From RGIG3528 sp045598045 (lineage in GTDB: Bacteria; Bacillota; Clostridia; Lachnospirales; Lachnospiraceae): a stretch of 32,871 nucleotides of DNA. The position numbers were made by a program, and so were the translations under genes. Positions 15,915 to 25,627 of this stretch are shown here, in pieces. Location: the NCBI GenBank assembly GCA_045598045.1, contig JAZLLG010000010.1, forward strand, positions 1 to 32,871. The letters run 5' to 3'. Numbering within the stretch: position 1 is the first letter of the stretch; each line of letters starts with the position of its first letter. Under the pieces are notes generated by a model, which did not search any database, was not told the origin of the DNA, and worked only from the letters and a program-made list of their open reading frames with translations.

Positions 15915-16904
15915 CTATTTGGAAGAAACGTAGTTCATGGTCTTCCAGACTTCTTCGTTTAATTCAATATCAGTCTCTGTTCGCCACTGGGCGTAGAAGT
16001 TTTCGAAAGCTTCTTCCTGTCTGGTGGCGATTATTTCTTCCTTTTTCTCCATTGTCTTGTCTATATCAAAAGCGCTTTCACAGAAGAACACGTAATAATA
16101 ATCATTCGTCTCAAGAACGTCTGAAATCTCTCCGTCCCCAAGTTTCAGCACATCTGCTTCTATGGAAGCTTCAAGGCTTCCTTTGCCGACATAAGCATCC
16201 AGTAGCACGGAATCTTCTGTAACTCCCGAAGCATATTTCAGGAAGTCATCCGAAAGAACGGCTTCATTTCGCATGTTTTCAACGCGCAGCCTGAGATCTG
16301 CCTTCTCTGTTTCTGAATACTCAACTCTTTCCCCGGAAGAACCGATTTTGTAATTTCTTACGGCAAATGAATAAACGTGGTGCTGACCGGCTTCTTCGTT
16401 TGAAATAGCCGTATCTATGTTCAAAGTTGCCTGTTCGAAAACCTTTCTTGCAAGGGCGTTATCCTGATAAACCTTACGCACAATGTCTTTATTGATGCCC
16501 TGATTAAGCAATTCGGACCCCTGCAGCTTCAGCATATAGTCCTCGGCCTGAGCATCCACGAAAGAAAGTTCATCTCCCGTAAGGGAAACATTCAGCTTTT
16601 CCGCCTGTGCACAGACAATTTTAACGTATATCATTTCATCCAGCACCTGCTTTTTGATGATGTCCTGCAACGTGCTGCCGTCTTCTTTAACGGTATATTC
16701 CCAAATATCGCTGCCGTAATACTGCTCGTAATCAGAACGGGTTGCATCAAGATAAACGAGGCCCTCACGGTAGTCAATCTGCATATCTCCGATGCGAAGA
16801 TATGCTCCGTCAACCCACTTTGTCCCCACTTCTTCCTTTTTTGTAAGCGCACATCCTGTAAGGAAAAGCAGCGATATTAAGATGATTGCTGTCAGCTTTT
16901 TCAT
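15915..16904 (-). CDS. PrsA/SurA-like peptidyl-prolyl isomerase lipoprotein
   Basis: A 329-aa lipoprotein with lipobox LTGC (Cys18), anchored outside the membrane. A SurA-N-like helical region spans about 75-165 (IIKKQVLDEMIYVKI). A parvulin-type rotamase-like region spans about 175-276, ending with GDGEISDVLETNDYYYVFF, the typical final strands of the fold. Parvulin active-site residues are not all obvious, so it may act as a chaperone without isomerase activity. The start overlaps the mfd stop by one base (TAATG), with AAGGA 9 nt upstream. An mfd neighbour is common for this family in Clostridia. It likely helps fold secreted proteins. Confidence 0.8.
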   Translation of the reverse strand: MKKLTAIILISLLFLTGCALTKKEEVGTKWVDGAYLRIGDMQIDYREGLVYLDATRSDYEQYYGSDIWEYTVKEDGSTLQDIIKKQVLDEMIYVKIVCAQAEKLNVSLTGDELSFVDAQAEDYMLKLQGSELLNQGINKDIVRKVYQDNALARKVFEQATLNIDTAISNEEAGQHHVYSFAVRNYKIGSSGERVEYSETEKADLRLRVENMRNEAVLSDDFLKYASGVTEDSVLLDAYVGKGSLEASIEADVLKLGDGEISDVLETNDYYYVFFCESAFDIDKTMEKKEEIIATRQEEAFENFYAQWRTETDIELNEEVWKTMNYVSSK

Positions 16905-19900
16905 TAATACAAATCCTTCATATCGTTAAGTAATGTTTTTATGTTATCGAACATCTTCTGTTCAGCTTCTTTTGCGGACACCTTCTTTGTTTCTTTAGGA
17001 AGAATGTATGTAAGATAAGGTGTTTCGCCAAATGTTATTTTTACAAAAGGCGAATGCTTCGTAAGAAAATCGTCTATAAGCTCCGTTTTAATCGGCGGTT
17101 TCTCATAAAAAATCATCTTTACAACCGATTCATGCTGAACAAGAGAGGTGATGTATACACTATGGCACAAAGCCTTAATCTGGGCAACATAGAGAAGGCT
17201 GTTGACGGAAGCGGGAACATCACCATATCTGTCAACGAGCTCGTCTATCATATCCATTCGTTCTTCTTCGGTTTCTATCATGGCAATTCGCTTGTACATA
17301 TCAAGCTTATCGCTCTCGCTTCGAATGTACGTGGGAGGAATAAATGCCGTAACGTCCATTTTGATAATGGTTTCGAACTCTTCAAGCTGTACGTTTTCTC
17401 CCTTAGCCTTTTTAATAGCCGTATCAAGCATCTTACAGTAAAGATCATAGCCGACCTCTTCCATGTGGCCGCTCTGCTCGGCTCCGAGCACATTTCCCGC
17501 GCCGCGGATTTCCAGGTCACGCATGGCAATCTTGAAACCGCTGCCAAGGTCCGTGAACTCACGAATCGCCTGAAGGCGCTTTTCCGCAACCTCCTTAAGC
17601 ACTTGTCCGCGTTTGTACATAAGAAATGCATACGCTGTTCTTGCGGAACGTCCCACGCGGCCTCTTAACTGATAAAGCTGGGAAAGCCCCATCTTATCGG
17701 CATCGTCAATAATCATTGTATTTACATTCGAGATGTCGATACCGGTTTCAACGATTGTTGTCGAAACAAGAACATCAATTTCTCCCGAAATAAATGCGTA
17801 CATTATCTTTTCAAGCTGTCTTTCACTCATCTGTCCATGGGCAAAAGCAACATTGGCGTCAGGGCAAAGTTTCTGGACAAGTGCGGCCTTATCCTCTATT
17901 CCCGCAACCCTGTTGTAAACATAATAAACCTGACCATTTCTTGCAAGTTCACGGTTAATGGCTTCGCGGATTATTTCATCATTATGCTCCATTACAAAGG
18001 TCTGAATGGGTAGTCTGTCAACAGGCGGTTCTTCAAGGACAGACATGTCACGTATTCCGGAAAGACTCATATGGAGCGTTCTCGGAATCGGAGTAGCCGT
18101 AAGCGTAAGAACATCAACGTCCTTTTTCAGCTCTTTAATCTTTTCTTTATGTGTAACGCCGAAGCGCTGCTCTTCGTCCACAATAAGGAGACCGAGGTTC
18201 TTAAACTTGACATCCTGGGAAAGAAGTCTGTGCGTGCCGATTACAATGTCCACACGTCCTTCTGCCAGCCCTTTCAACGTATCATTCTGCTGTGATGCTG
18301 TGCGGAAACGTGAAAGCATCTGTACCCTCAAACCATAATTCATGGTTCTTGAAGAGAATGTATTGTAATGCTGTTGGGCAAGAATTGTAGTCGGTACAAG
18401 CACCGCTACCTGCTTATTGCTTTGAACAGCCTTAAACGCTGCTCTGAGAGCAACTTCCGTCTTACCGTAACCTACGTCTCCGCATATGAGGCGGTCCATG
18501 ATACGCGTGCTTTCCATATCACGTTTTGTATCCTCAATGGCCTTAAGCTGATCTTCCGTTTCCGCATATGGGAAAAGCTCTTCGAATTCTTTCTGCCAGT
18601 CATTGTCGGCATCATATGCAAAGCCCTTCTCCATCGTTCTTATGGCATAGAGATTAACAAGCTTTTCCGCAATATCCGTAACGGCACGCTCTACTCTTGC
18701 TTTTGTACGTTTCCACTCGGGAGAATTGAGCTTGTTGACCTTCGGCTTCTTATCGGCGTCGCCGCTTGCATATTTCTGAATGGATTCCAGGCCGGTGGCA
18801 GGTATGTAAAGCTCACCGTCGGAATATTCGATTTTGATATAGTCAATGGCAGACTTGTCGTTTTCACGCTTTTCGATGCCTCGATAAATACCGAGACCGC
18901 TTCTTTCATGAACAACATAGTCACCGAAAGAAAGTTCATGGAGCGAATGGATTTCTTTACCGGTACCGCTGAACTTTTTCTTTTGTTTCTTTCTTCCTGC
19001 ACCAAAAGTGTCGCCCTCCACAAGGACAGCAATATGATGGTTCGGATATTCAAAGCCCTTATGAAGCGCACCGTTTACGACGATGACTTCACCATTAAGG
19101 ATTTCCCGCTCGGAATTGTCCGTAAAAACAGCAGGAATATCATAATTTTCAAGTTCCTCGGCCAAACGCCTTCCTTTGGCCTGTGAACCGGTCACTATAA
19201 CAGTCTGATACTTCTTCTTGCGATAAGCAGCAAGGTCCTTAACAAGTTCATCTATGTTTGCAACATAGTTGTTAAGGCTCTTTGTGAGTATATTGAACTC
19301 TTCTTTAGCCTTAATGCCTGCCGTGCCGTAGTCAAGGCTTTGGATTACAAGAAGATTCTTTCGTTCGCACTTTGCAATAATCTTTTTGGGGTCAAAAATG
19401 ACGTCCATCTGCGATGGAAGGATATATCCCGAATTCAGCCTTCCAATCATGCTTTCGTTAAATTCGGTAAGTGTTGCCTCGCCTTTTTCTTTAAGACGCG
19501 AAGGCTCATCAAATACAACAAGCGAATCCTCACCAAAGTAATCAAGAACCGAACTTGTTTCTTGGAAAAAAGCATTTACATAGCTGTCAACGGAGGATTT
19601 GCCCCGGGAATACTCTATTGTTTCAATAGCCTCTTCGCACGTGGTTACAAGCCTGTGGGCCTCCTCGTTCTTTACGTCTTTTCTTAACAGTTCTTCCTGA
19701 CGACGCGATTCCGTACGAATCTTTTCAAAGCCGTCCATCATTTCCTCGTCACTTAGTGGAAACTCTGTAGCGGGGAAAACCGTCAGTGAATCCAATTCCT
19801 CCAAAGAGCGCTGACTCTCTGCATCAAACGCCTTTATCTGATCGATCTGGTCCCCGAAAAGTTCCATTCTCGTGGGAGTTTCATCGCTGATGGCGAATAT

Positions 19901-20437
19901 GTCGATTATTCCGCCGCGAATTGCAAATTCACCATGTTCGGAAACGGTATCACGGCGTTCATAGCCAAGCCCGACAAGTGTTGCTGCAAGTTCTTTTGTG
20001 TCTATTTCCTCGTCCCGGTTAAATGTCAGAACGTGCTTCGCGATATGGTCCTTAGGTAAAATCTTGTCGAGTGCGGCATCCAGGCTCATAACAACAACCG
20101 TTTTCGATCCGGATACAAGCCTCCTGACAATCTGCATCCTGTCTCGCACCAATGCATTTCCCTTAATGTCCGCGCTGTAAAAGATCAGGTCCTTGGCAGG
20201 ATAGAGATATACATTATCTGTGAAGAACCGCATATCATCGTAAATCTCTTTAGCTCGAAGGTCATTGTAGGTAACAATAACCGTAGCATTGAAGCTTTCA
20301 TTGAGGGCAGCAACAAAATGACACTTTTCGGAATCGGAAACACCTGTAACGACTACAGGTGTTTTGCCTCCGAGAAGTGCCTCTTTGGTCTGCAGATATT
20401 CTGCTGAGTTATTCAGTAAAGCTAAGATATTTTTCAT
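16904..20437 (-). CDS. mfd: Transcription-repair coupling factor Mfd
   Basis: A full-length 1177-aa Mfd, the ATPase that pushes stalled RNA polymerase off DNA lesions and recruits UvrA. A UvrB-like N-terminal module occupies about 1-350, with GGIIDIFA at 175-182. The CarD-like RNA-polymerase interaction domain is at about 498-560 (FGDYVVHERSGLGIYRG). The RecG-like translocase follows, with Walker A GDVGYGKT (653-660), DEEQ (754-757) and TATPIPRT (780-787). The C-terminal TRCF domain is present. No clear Shine-Dalgarno precedes the start, which is 17 bp past the pth stop; the N-terminal sequence fits the family, so I keep this start. It is co-transcribed with pth and the PrsA-like gene. Confidence 0.97.
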   Translation of the reverse strand: MKNILALLNNSAEYLQTKEALLGGKTPVVVTGVSDSEKCHFVAALNESFNATVIVTYNDLRAKEIYDDMRFFTDNVYLYPAKDLIFYSADIKGNALVRDRMQIVRRLVSGSKTVVVMSLDAALDKILPKDHIAKHVLTFNRDEEIDTKELAATLVGLGYERRDTVSEHGEFAIRGGIIDIFAISDETPTRMELFGDQIDQIKAFDAESQRSLEELDSLTVFPATEFPLSDEEMMDGFEKIRTESRRQEELLRKDVKNEEAHRLVTTCEEAIETIEYSRGKSSVDSYVNAFFQETSSVLDYFGEDSLVVFDEPSRLKEKGEATLTEFNESMIGRLNSGYILPSQMDVIFDPKKIIAKCERKNLLVIQSLDYGTAGIKAKEEFNILTKSLNNYVANIDELVKDLAAYRKKKYQTVIVTGSQAKGRRLAEELENYDIPAVFTDNSEREILNGEVIVVNGALHKGFEYPNHHIAVLVEGDTFGAGRKKQKKKFSGTGKEIHSLHELSFGDYVVHERSGLGIYRGIEKRENDKSAIDYIKIEYSDGELYIPATGLESIQKYASGDADKKPKVNKLNSPEWKRTKARVERAVTDIAEKLVNLYAIRTMEKGFAYDADNDWQKEFEELFPYAETEDQLKAIEDTKRDMESTRIMDRLICGDVGYGKTEVALRAAFKAVQSNKQVAVLVPTTILAQQHYNTFSSRTMNYGLRVQMLSRFRTASQQNDTLKGLAEGRVDIVIGTHRLLSQDVKFKNLGLLIVDEEQRFGVTHKEKIKELKKDVDVLTLTATPIPRTLHMSLSGIRDMSVLEEPPVDRLPIQTFVMEHNDEIIREAINRELARNGQVYYVYNRVAGIEDKAALVQKLCPDANVAFAHGQMSERQLEKIMYAFISGEIDVLVSTTIVETGIDISNVNTMIIDDADKMGLSQLYQLRGRVGRSARTAYAFLMYKRGQVLKEVAEKRLQAIREFTDLGSGFKIAMRDLEIRGAGNVLGAEQSGHMEEVGYDLYCKMLDTAIKKAKGENVQLEEFETIIKMDVTAFIPPTYIRSESDKLDMYKRIAMIETEEERMDMIDELVDRYGDVPASVNSLLYVAQIKALCHSVYITSLVQHESVVKMIFYEKPPIKTELIDDFLTKHSPFVKITFGETPYLTYILPKETKKVSAKEAEQKMFDNIKTLLNDMKDLY

Positions 20438-20454
20438 ATAAATGTCAGATGAAC

Positions 20455-21042
20455 TTATGTTTCGGGCTCAGGCTGCTTCTTTTTCTTATTGAAGTTGTTC
20501 ATAGCCCGGCCTATATCGTCGGAAAGTATCAATTCAACCGCAGTTACCGCATCTTGAAGTGCTGCACGTATCTTCGGCTCGTCCTCGGAGCTGAAATGTC
20601 CGAGCACATAGTCTGCAAGGTCCCAATCTTTCGGCTTTTCCCCAACACCTACACGCACACGCGGAAAAGCTTCGCTTCCGAGGTGAAGTATGATGTTTTT
20701 CAAGCCGTTATGTCCACCGGCACTGCCTTTTTCCCGTACGCGTATGCTTCCGGGATCAAGGTTGATGTCATCGCAAATGACAATAACATCCTCCGGATCG
20801 ACTTTGTAGAAATTTGCTGCGTCAGCTATCGCTTCGCCGCTGAGGTTCATGTATGTCTGGGGCTTCATAAGGAGCACCTTCTGCCCGTTTATAATGCCCT
20901 TTCCGCATAACGCTTTATGATCCTTTTCCGTAACGGAAATCCTGTACTTGTCGGCAAGTGCGGTTATGCCGTCAAAGCCAATGTTGTGGCGCGTTCCTAC
21001 GTATTCTTTTGTCGGATTTCCAAGTCCTGCTATTATCTTCAT
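20455..21042 (-). CDS. pth: Peptidyl-tRNA hydrolase
   Basis: A 195-aa Pth that releases peptides from stalled peptidyl-tRNA. The catalytic and binding residues are in place: N9 in GLGNP, H19 in TRHNIGF, N66 in MNLSG, D92 in CDDINLDPG, and N112 in GGHNGLKN. The C-terminal tail is Lys-rich and slightly extended. It starts directly at the end of the deacetylase gene and is followed by mfd at 17 bp, the pth-mfd order common in Firmicutes. Confidence 0.97.
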   Translation of the reverse strand: MKIIAGLGNPTKEYVGTRHNIGFDGITALADKYRISVTEKDHKALCGKGIINGQKVLLMKPQTYMNLSGEAIADAANFYKVDPEDVIVICDDINLDPGSIRVREKGSAGGHNGLKNIILHLGSEAFPRVRVGVGEKPKDWDLADYVLGHFSSEDEPKIRAALQDAVTAVELILSDDIGRAMNNFNKKKKQPEPET

Positions 21043-22524
21043 TTAATTTGTTCTGCCTTTATTGTACACCACTCCGTTTTCGGTGGTTATTCCCTTGTAG
21101 TACATAAGTTCGGATATGTTTACAAACTGATATCCCTGCGCAGCAAGCTCCTCCATGGCGCGAGCCGTTGCATCAAAGGAATATTTGTAAATGGAGTGCA
21201 TAAGGACAATATCTCCGTCCTTAACTTTCAAAAGTGCCTGATATGTTTCTTCTCTTTTTTTGTCACCGTTTGTCCACACGTCTTTGACTTCGGTCTGACT
21301 TCCATGACCCTCCCAGTCTCTCGTGTCAAGCGACCAGTTTATCATTGGCATGGGCACATTTGACATATAAGGTGCATTGCAACCGCCCGGCATACGAATG
21401 TAGTTTGGTGCGCATCCTATCGTTTCGGCAATTTTAAGATTGCAAAGATTAATCTCTGTCCAAAACTCCTTAAGGTTCTTTTCCTTCTGCTTGTCACTGC
21501 TGAACTGGAAATGAGACTCATAGAAAAGAGTGTGATTAAAGGTATGAGAACATATTTCGCAGCCAATATCGGAAAGCCTCTTTAATGTCTCAGGATATTG
21601 ATTCCACTTGAAGCGGTCTCCAACGGAGAAGAAAGTAACCCTTGCATCATACTGCTGAAGAAGGTCGATAAACAATTCTTCCACAGGTCTGTGAGGACCG
21701 TCATCAAAGGTAAGTGCAACCATCGGGCGATTCGGGTCAAGGTCTGTCCTGATGTTTCGTCCTACGATTTCACCTTTTGTATTTGTAAACATAAATGCTT
21801 CGGCTTCAGCCAGACTGCATTCGAAGGTGAATGCTTTATGGCCGGCCTCAATAAGGGAATTCTCCGCAAAGTAAAAGACAAGCTTGTCACCGTTCATATA
21901 AAACTTCTCATAATCGGATGACCGGTATACTTCGCTGTAGGTTACAAAGTCCGTTCCGTTAAAGCTCTCATCAACCGTCGGTGCATATGTCTGGAGACGT
22001 TCCTTCACGATTGCAAGGTAGCTCTCACGAATAAAGTCCTCTGTTGAAATCTTCTTGCCTGATGCCTTTTCAAACACCATAGGCTCAAGCGTTCCGTCGC
22101 CCTTTGTAAAAAGAACGGACGCAAAATAGTCATTATCGAATACTTCGTAAGTCACAGATGAATCTTCTGCGAGAAGCGCATCATACTCCGCAGAGACACT
22201 TATGTCAAGAGACTGTCCAAAGCCCGTGGATACACTGTATGCGGGAGTTGGCGTGTTGGTCGGTGTAGGTGTTACGGGAACCGGTGTGTCTGTCGGTTTC
22301 TCTTCTTTCACCTGCTTAGGCGTAGGTGTCGGAGTGTCATGTTTTGGATTTTTGACAGTATCTGTCACTTCAGGTGAGGGTGTAATCCTTCTAAGCCCTT
22401 CCCCGTTAAGCTTATCCGCAAACATCATGACCATAAGCACAATTACAAGAATAAGAAATATTGCTATTAATACAAAAAGGAGCGTTACAAGCCCTTTATC
22501 AGGTTGTTTTTTCTTTTTTGACAT
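21043..22524 (-). CDS. Membrane-anchored polysaccharide deacetylase (PdaC-like)
   Basis: A 493-aa CE4 deacetylase. I start at the ATG at 22524, with GAGG 7 nt upstream, rather than 16 codons earlier. A basic N-terminus and membrane anchor (about 12-37) precede a Pro/Thr-rich linker (about 49-95). Residues about 100-255 resemble the DUF3298/DUF4163-type domain found before the catalytic domain in B. subtilis PdaC. The NodB domain has TFDDGP (272-277), SHTFNH (326-331), RMPGG (377-381), DTRDW (400-404) and LMHS (441-444), so the catalytic Asp and metal-binding His residues are intact. It probably deacetylates peptidoglycan sugars outside the cell. It is the first gene of the pth-mfd operon. Confidence 0.92.
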   Translation of the reverse strand: MSKKKKQPDKGLVTLLFVLIAIFLILVIVLMVMMFADKLNGEGLRRITPSPEVTDTVKNPKHDTPTPTPKQVKEEKPTDTPVPVTPTPTNTPTPAYSVSTGFGQSLDISVSAEYDALLAEDSSVTYEVFDNDYFASVLFTKGDGTLEPMVFEKASGKKISTEDFIRESYLAIVKERLQTYAPTVDESFNGTDFVTYSEVYRSSDYEKFYMNGDKLVFYFAENSLIEAGHKAFTFECSLAEAEAFMFTNTKGEIVGRNIRTDLDPNRPMVALTFDDGPHRPVEELFIDLLQQYDARVTFFSVGDRFKWNQYPETLKRLSDIGCEICSHTFNHTLFYESHFQFSSDKQKEKNLKEFWTEINLCNLKIAETIGCAPNYIRMPGGCNAPYMSNVPMPMINWSLDTRDWEGHGSQTEVKDVWTNGDKKREETYQALLKVKDGDIVLMHSIYKYSFDATARAMEELAAQGYQFVNISELMYYKGITTENGVVYNKGRTN

Positions 22525-22585
22525 ATCTTTTCCTCTATCTGAACCGCGATGCCTGTATAAATCATACAGCAAAAGCGTTCGGCTT

Positions 22586-22614
22586 ATCTTACATCACTTT
22601 AGTCAAAGTATCAA
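22586..22614 (-). promoter_or_regulatory. Promoter of the deacetylase-pth-mfd operon
   Basis: On the minus strand TTGATA (22609-22614), a 17-bp spacer and TAAGAT (22586-22591) lie about 60 bp upstream of the deacetylase start. Confidence 0.5.
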
Positions 22615-22675
22615 GAGGAGTTGAGTTAATTCGACAGCCTGCTTAACCGGGCTTTACCCTATATACCGTTTTCAA

Positions 22676-22702
22676 AAAATTAAAAGGGGCCAAACGGCCC
22701 CC
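22676..22702 (-). terminator. Terminator after spoVG
   Basis: On the minus strand GGGGCC-GTTT-GGCCCC is followed by TTTTAATTTTTT. It lies 10 bp past the spoVG stop and closes the glgC-glgD-spoVG unit. Confidence 0.88.
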
Positions 22703-22711
22703 ATTTGTTAA

Positions 22712-22984
22712 TTATTCCAGTGTTCCTTCGCTGACTGCTTTCTCATAAGTTCCAAGGATGAGCTTCTGAAGTTCGTCTCTTGTTTCGGAATTAATGGGAT
22801 GTGCGATGTCTCTGTACTCACCTTCGCCGGTTCTGCGGCTCGGCATAGCGATGAAAAGCCCTTTTTCGCCGTCAATGATTTTAATATCATGAACAACGAA
22901 TTCTCCGTCAATAGTGATTGAAGCAACAGCTTTCATCTTTCCTTCTTTGTCAACTTTACGAATTCTGACATCTGTAATATTCAT
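22712..22984 (-). CDS. spoVG: SpoVG family regulator
   Basis: A 90-aa SpoVG, starting MNITDVRIRKVDKEGK, with the conserved IKIIDGEKGLFIAMPSRR core (about 40-57) and YRDIAHPIN (about 63-71). SpoVG is a small nucleic-acid-binding regulator of cell division, sporulation and surface functions. The start at 22984 has GGAGG 8 nt upstream and gives the usual N-terminus; an upstream in-frame ATG does not. It follows glgD by 36 bp and is probably on the same transcript, with no separate promoter evident. Confidence 0.95.
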   Translation of the reverse strand: MNITDVRIRKVDKEGKMKAVASITIDGEFVVHDIKIIDGEKGLFIAMPSRRTGEGEYRDIAHPINSETRDELQKLILGTYEKAVSEGTLE

Positions 22985-23020
22985 TTGTAAACCTCCGAAA
23001 GGCGCCCACACGCCCTAAAA

Positions 23021-24145
23021 TCAATTCATTCTGTACCGTTCTCCCTTTACGACAACAATCTTCACTTCACCATTTTCTCCAATATAGGTGGAGTTCGGCT
23101 TTATCGTGTCTCGGCTCTCAACTATGCAGTTTTCGATGTAGGTGTTGTCACCAATACGTACATCGTTAAGGATGATTGAGTTTTTAATGGTACAGTTATT
23201 TCCTACATATACCTTCTTAAAGAGGACGGAGTCCTCAACAATTCCGTTTATGATACATCCGCTTGATACAAGGGAATTGGAAATCTTTGCTCCGGGATTG
23301 TACTTTGCTGGCGGATTGTCATCAATTTTGGAATAAACATCCGGATATTCCTTAAAGAAATAGTCGTGAATCGGCTTATCAAGGAAATCCATGTTTGTCT
23401 TGTAGTAAGACTCGACTGTGGAGATATTGCTCCAGTATGAGTCGATGTCATATGCATAAATATTTTTAACATCCTTGTAGCGGATGAGAATGTCCTGAAC
23501 AATGTCCTTTCTGTTCTCTTCCATAGACTTTTCAAGGAGTTCGATAAGCTGACGTCTGCGGATAATGTATATACCCGTTGATACCCTGTTGGACTTTGTC
23601 ACAAGGGGCTTTTCCTCCATATCCACAATCCTGTTGTCCGCATCAACCTTTACAATACCAAAACGGGAAACATCCTCTCCCTCAGGCATAACCTTTGTGA
23701 CAACCGTGATGTCCGCACGCTTTGCAATGTGGTACTCAAGAACTTTGTTGTAGTCCATCTTGTATACACAATCACCGGATGCGATTACGGCATAAGGCTC
23801 ATGACTGTTTCTGAGGAAGGACAGGTTCTGTGCGATGGCGTCTGCCGTACCCTGATACCAGAAACCATTGTCCGGGGTGATGGTAGGGGTAAATACATAT
23901 AAGCCACCCTGTTTACGGCCGAAATCCCACCACTTTGAAGAACTGAGGTGCTCATTTAAAGACCTTGCATTGTACTGAGTTAAGACTGCAACCTTCTGCA
24001 CATGGGAGTTAGCCATATTGGAAAGTGCAAAGTCAATGGCGCGGTAGCTTCCGCCTACGGGCATTGCCGCAATGGCACGTTTGTTTGAAAGCTCACGCAT
24101 TTTGGCGCTGTTTCCGCCTGCTAAAATTATACCGATTGCTCTCAT
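23021..24145 (-). CDS. glgD: Glucose-1-phosphate adenylyltransferase, GlgD subunit
   Basis: A 374-aa GlgD. It has the nucleotidyltransferase fold followed by left-handed beta-helix repeats (about 285-365), but the N-terminal GGxGxRL signature of active pyrophosphorylases is replaced by GGNSAKM (10-16). This matches the known non-catalytic or weakly catalytic GlgD partner that activates GlgC in Firmicutes. The ATG overlaps the glgC stop by 4 bp (ATGA), so the two subunits are coupled, as expected for a heterotetramer. Confidence 0.95.
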   Translation of the reverse strand: MRAIGIILAGGNSAKMRELSNKRAIAAMPVGGSYRAIDFALSNMANSHVQKVAVLTQYNARSLNEHLSSSKWWDFGRKQGGLYVFTPTITPDNGFWYQGTADAIAQNLSFLRNSHEPYAVIASGDCVYKMDYNKVLEYHIAKRADITVVTKVMPEGEDVSRFGIVKVDADNRIVDMEEKPLVTKSNRVSTGIYIIRRRQLIELLEKSMEENRKDIVQDILIRYKDVKNIYAYDIDSYWSNISTVESYYKTNMDFLDKPIHDYFFKEYPDVYSKIDDNPPAKYNPGAKISNSLVSSGCIINGIVEDSVLFKKVYVGNNCTIKNSIILNDVRIGDNTYIENCIVESRDTIKPNSTYIGENGEVKIVVVKGERYRMN

Positions 24146-25416
24146 GCCACGCCACCTGCCTTTATGATATTTTCACCGGAAGGAAGTTCTCCTCCGCTAT
24201 AGTCTTCAGGCATTGTTGCACCGCTTATAGCAGTGTTCTTGCCGATAGTAACTCCATCCGGAATGATGGAAGCTTCTCCTATTGTAACAAGGCCGCCTTC
24301 GTAGATGTTCGGCTTCCATACGTTGGGCACTTCAGGACCGATACCGATTCTGACGTTATTACCGATTCCGCAGCTTTCGGCGATGATTGCTTTGTTTATC
24401 TCACAACCCTCACCGATAACCGTGTCTCTCATAATGATGGAGTCACGTACAACCGAGCCTTTTCCGATGGTTACGCCAGGTCCGATAACCGACCTGTATA
24501 CTTCACCGTATATTTCTGCACCTTCGCTTATTATGGCCGTTTCTATAACGGCTCCGGGTGCAACGTATTGAGGCGGTATGATGTCTGTCTTGGTGTATAT
24601 TTTCCAGAATTCCTCATAGAGGTTAAACTCCGGAACAATATCTATGAGCTCCATATTGGACTCCCAATATGAAGAAAGTGTTCCTACATCCTTCCAGTAG
24701 CCGTTGAACTCGTACGCAAATATTCTCTTTCCGTTCTTATGGCAGTAGGGAATGATATGCTTTCCGAAGTCACAGCCGGGCTGCTCTGAAAGAGCAATAA
24801 GTGCATCCTTCAAAACGTTCCAGGAGAATATGTAAATGCCCATGGATGCCAAGTTGCTTCTGGGCTGCTTTGGCTTTTCTTCGAAATCGATGATTCTGTC
24901 TTCATCGTCTGTGATAACAATACCGAAACGACTTGCTTCTTCAATGGGGACAGGAATAGTCGCAAGTGTAATGTCAGCCTTGCGGGATTTGTGGAAGTCA
25001 AGAACAACTTCATAGTCCATTTTGTAGATGTGGTCACCACCAAGAATCATAACGTAGTCCGGATTGTAGTACTCCATATAACGAAGATTCTGGTAAATGG
25101 CATTAGCCGTTCCCGTATACCACTCGGTGTTTGTGCTCTTTTCGTAAGGCGGAAGAATGGATACACCTCCGACATTACGGTCAAGATCCCACGGAATACC
25201 TATACCAATATGGGTGTTAAGCCTGAGCGGCTGATACTGGGTCAAAACTCCGACAGTGTCTACACCGGAATTGATACAGTTACTAAGCGCGAAATCGATG
25301 ATTCTGTACTTCCCGCCGAAGGTAACTGCCGGTTTTGCGAGACCTGATGTAAGAACGCCGAGTCTGGACCCTTGCCCGCCCGCAAGGAGCATGGCAATCA
25401 TTTCTTTTTTAATCAA
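24142..25416 (-). CDS. glgC: Glucose-1-phosphate adenylyltransferase, GlgC catalytic subunit
   Basis: A 424-aa ADP-glucose pyrophosphorylase, making ADP-glucose from glucose-1-phosphate and ATP for glycogen synthesis. It has the intact LLAGGQGSRLGVLT motif (10-23), the YTGTANAI segment (about 100-107), the GGDHIYKMDY active-site region (about 121-130), and C-terminal beta-helix repeats. The start appears to be TTG at 25416: AGGAGGG is 7 nt upstream of it, whereas the first ATG is five codons further. It is coupled to glgD and preceded by a good sigma-A promoter. Confidence 0.96.
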   Translation of the reverse strand: MIKKEMIAMLLAGGQGSRLGVLTSGLAKPAVTFGGKYRIIDFALSNCINSGVDTVGVLTQYQPLRLNTHIGIGIPWDLDRNVGGVSILPPYEKSTNTEWYTGTANAIYQNLRYMEYYNPDYVMILGGDHIYKMDYEVVLDFHKSRKADITLATIPVPIEEASRFGIVITDDEDRIIDFEEKPKQPRSNLASMGIYIFSWNVLKDALIALSEQPGCDFGKHIIPYCHKNGKRIFAYEFNGYWKDVGTLSSYWESNMELIDIVPEFNLYEEFWKIYTKTDIIPPQYVAPGAVIETAIISEGAEIYGEVYRSVIGPGVTIGKGSVVRDSIIMRDTVIGEGCEINKAIIAESCGIGNNVRIGIGPEVPNVWKPNIYEGGLVTIGEASIIPDGVTIGKNTAISGATMPEDYSGGELPSGENIIKAGGVA

Positions 25417-25476
25417 CGTCTGTCCCTCCTGATGTCAGTCTGGTGCGCCTTTCGAAGTCAACGCACACTTAAAAAG

Positions 25477-25504
25477 ATTATAGCATATTCTCACTTTATT
25501 ACAA
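25477..25504 (-). promoter_or_regulatory. Sigma-A promoter of glgC-glgD-spoVG
   Basis: On the minus strand TTGTAA (25499-25504), a 16-bp spacer and TATAAT (25477-25482) with an extended -10 TGC lie about 60 bp upstream of glgC. Confidence 0.75.
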
Positions 25505-25599
25505 TAATGTGAAACTATTTTACAAAAATTTGACATTTTCCCAAAAGGATTTGCAACTCTTCATACATCCCTTGATTTTACTGCAGTTGCGCATCTTCC

Positions 25600-25627
25600 T
25601 AAAGAAAACGCCTCATAATGCCGATAT
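25600..25627 (+). promoter_or_regulatory. Sigma-D (sigma-28) flagellar promoter
   Basis: TAAA (25600-25603), a 16-bp spacer and GCCGATAT (25620-25627) match the B. subtilis sigma-D consensus. It is 43 bp upstream of the large flagellar-cluster gene, placing that gene, and probably flagellin and fliS, under late flagellar control. Confidence 0.8.

Noticed and set aside
15691..15933. 80-aa plus-strand gene with a good ribosome site
   Set aside because: Beyond the first 17 or so codons the frame is unlike any protein, while another frame carries a PAP2 C-terminus; a deletion product explains it better.
18368..19186. 272-aa plus-strand open frame
   Set aside because: It is antisense to mfd, with no ribosome site and no recognisable domain.
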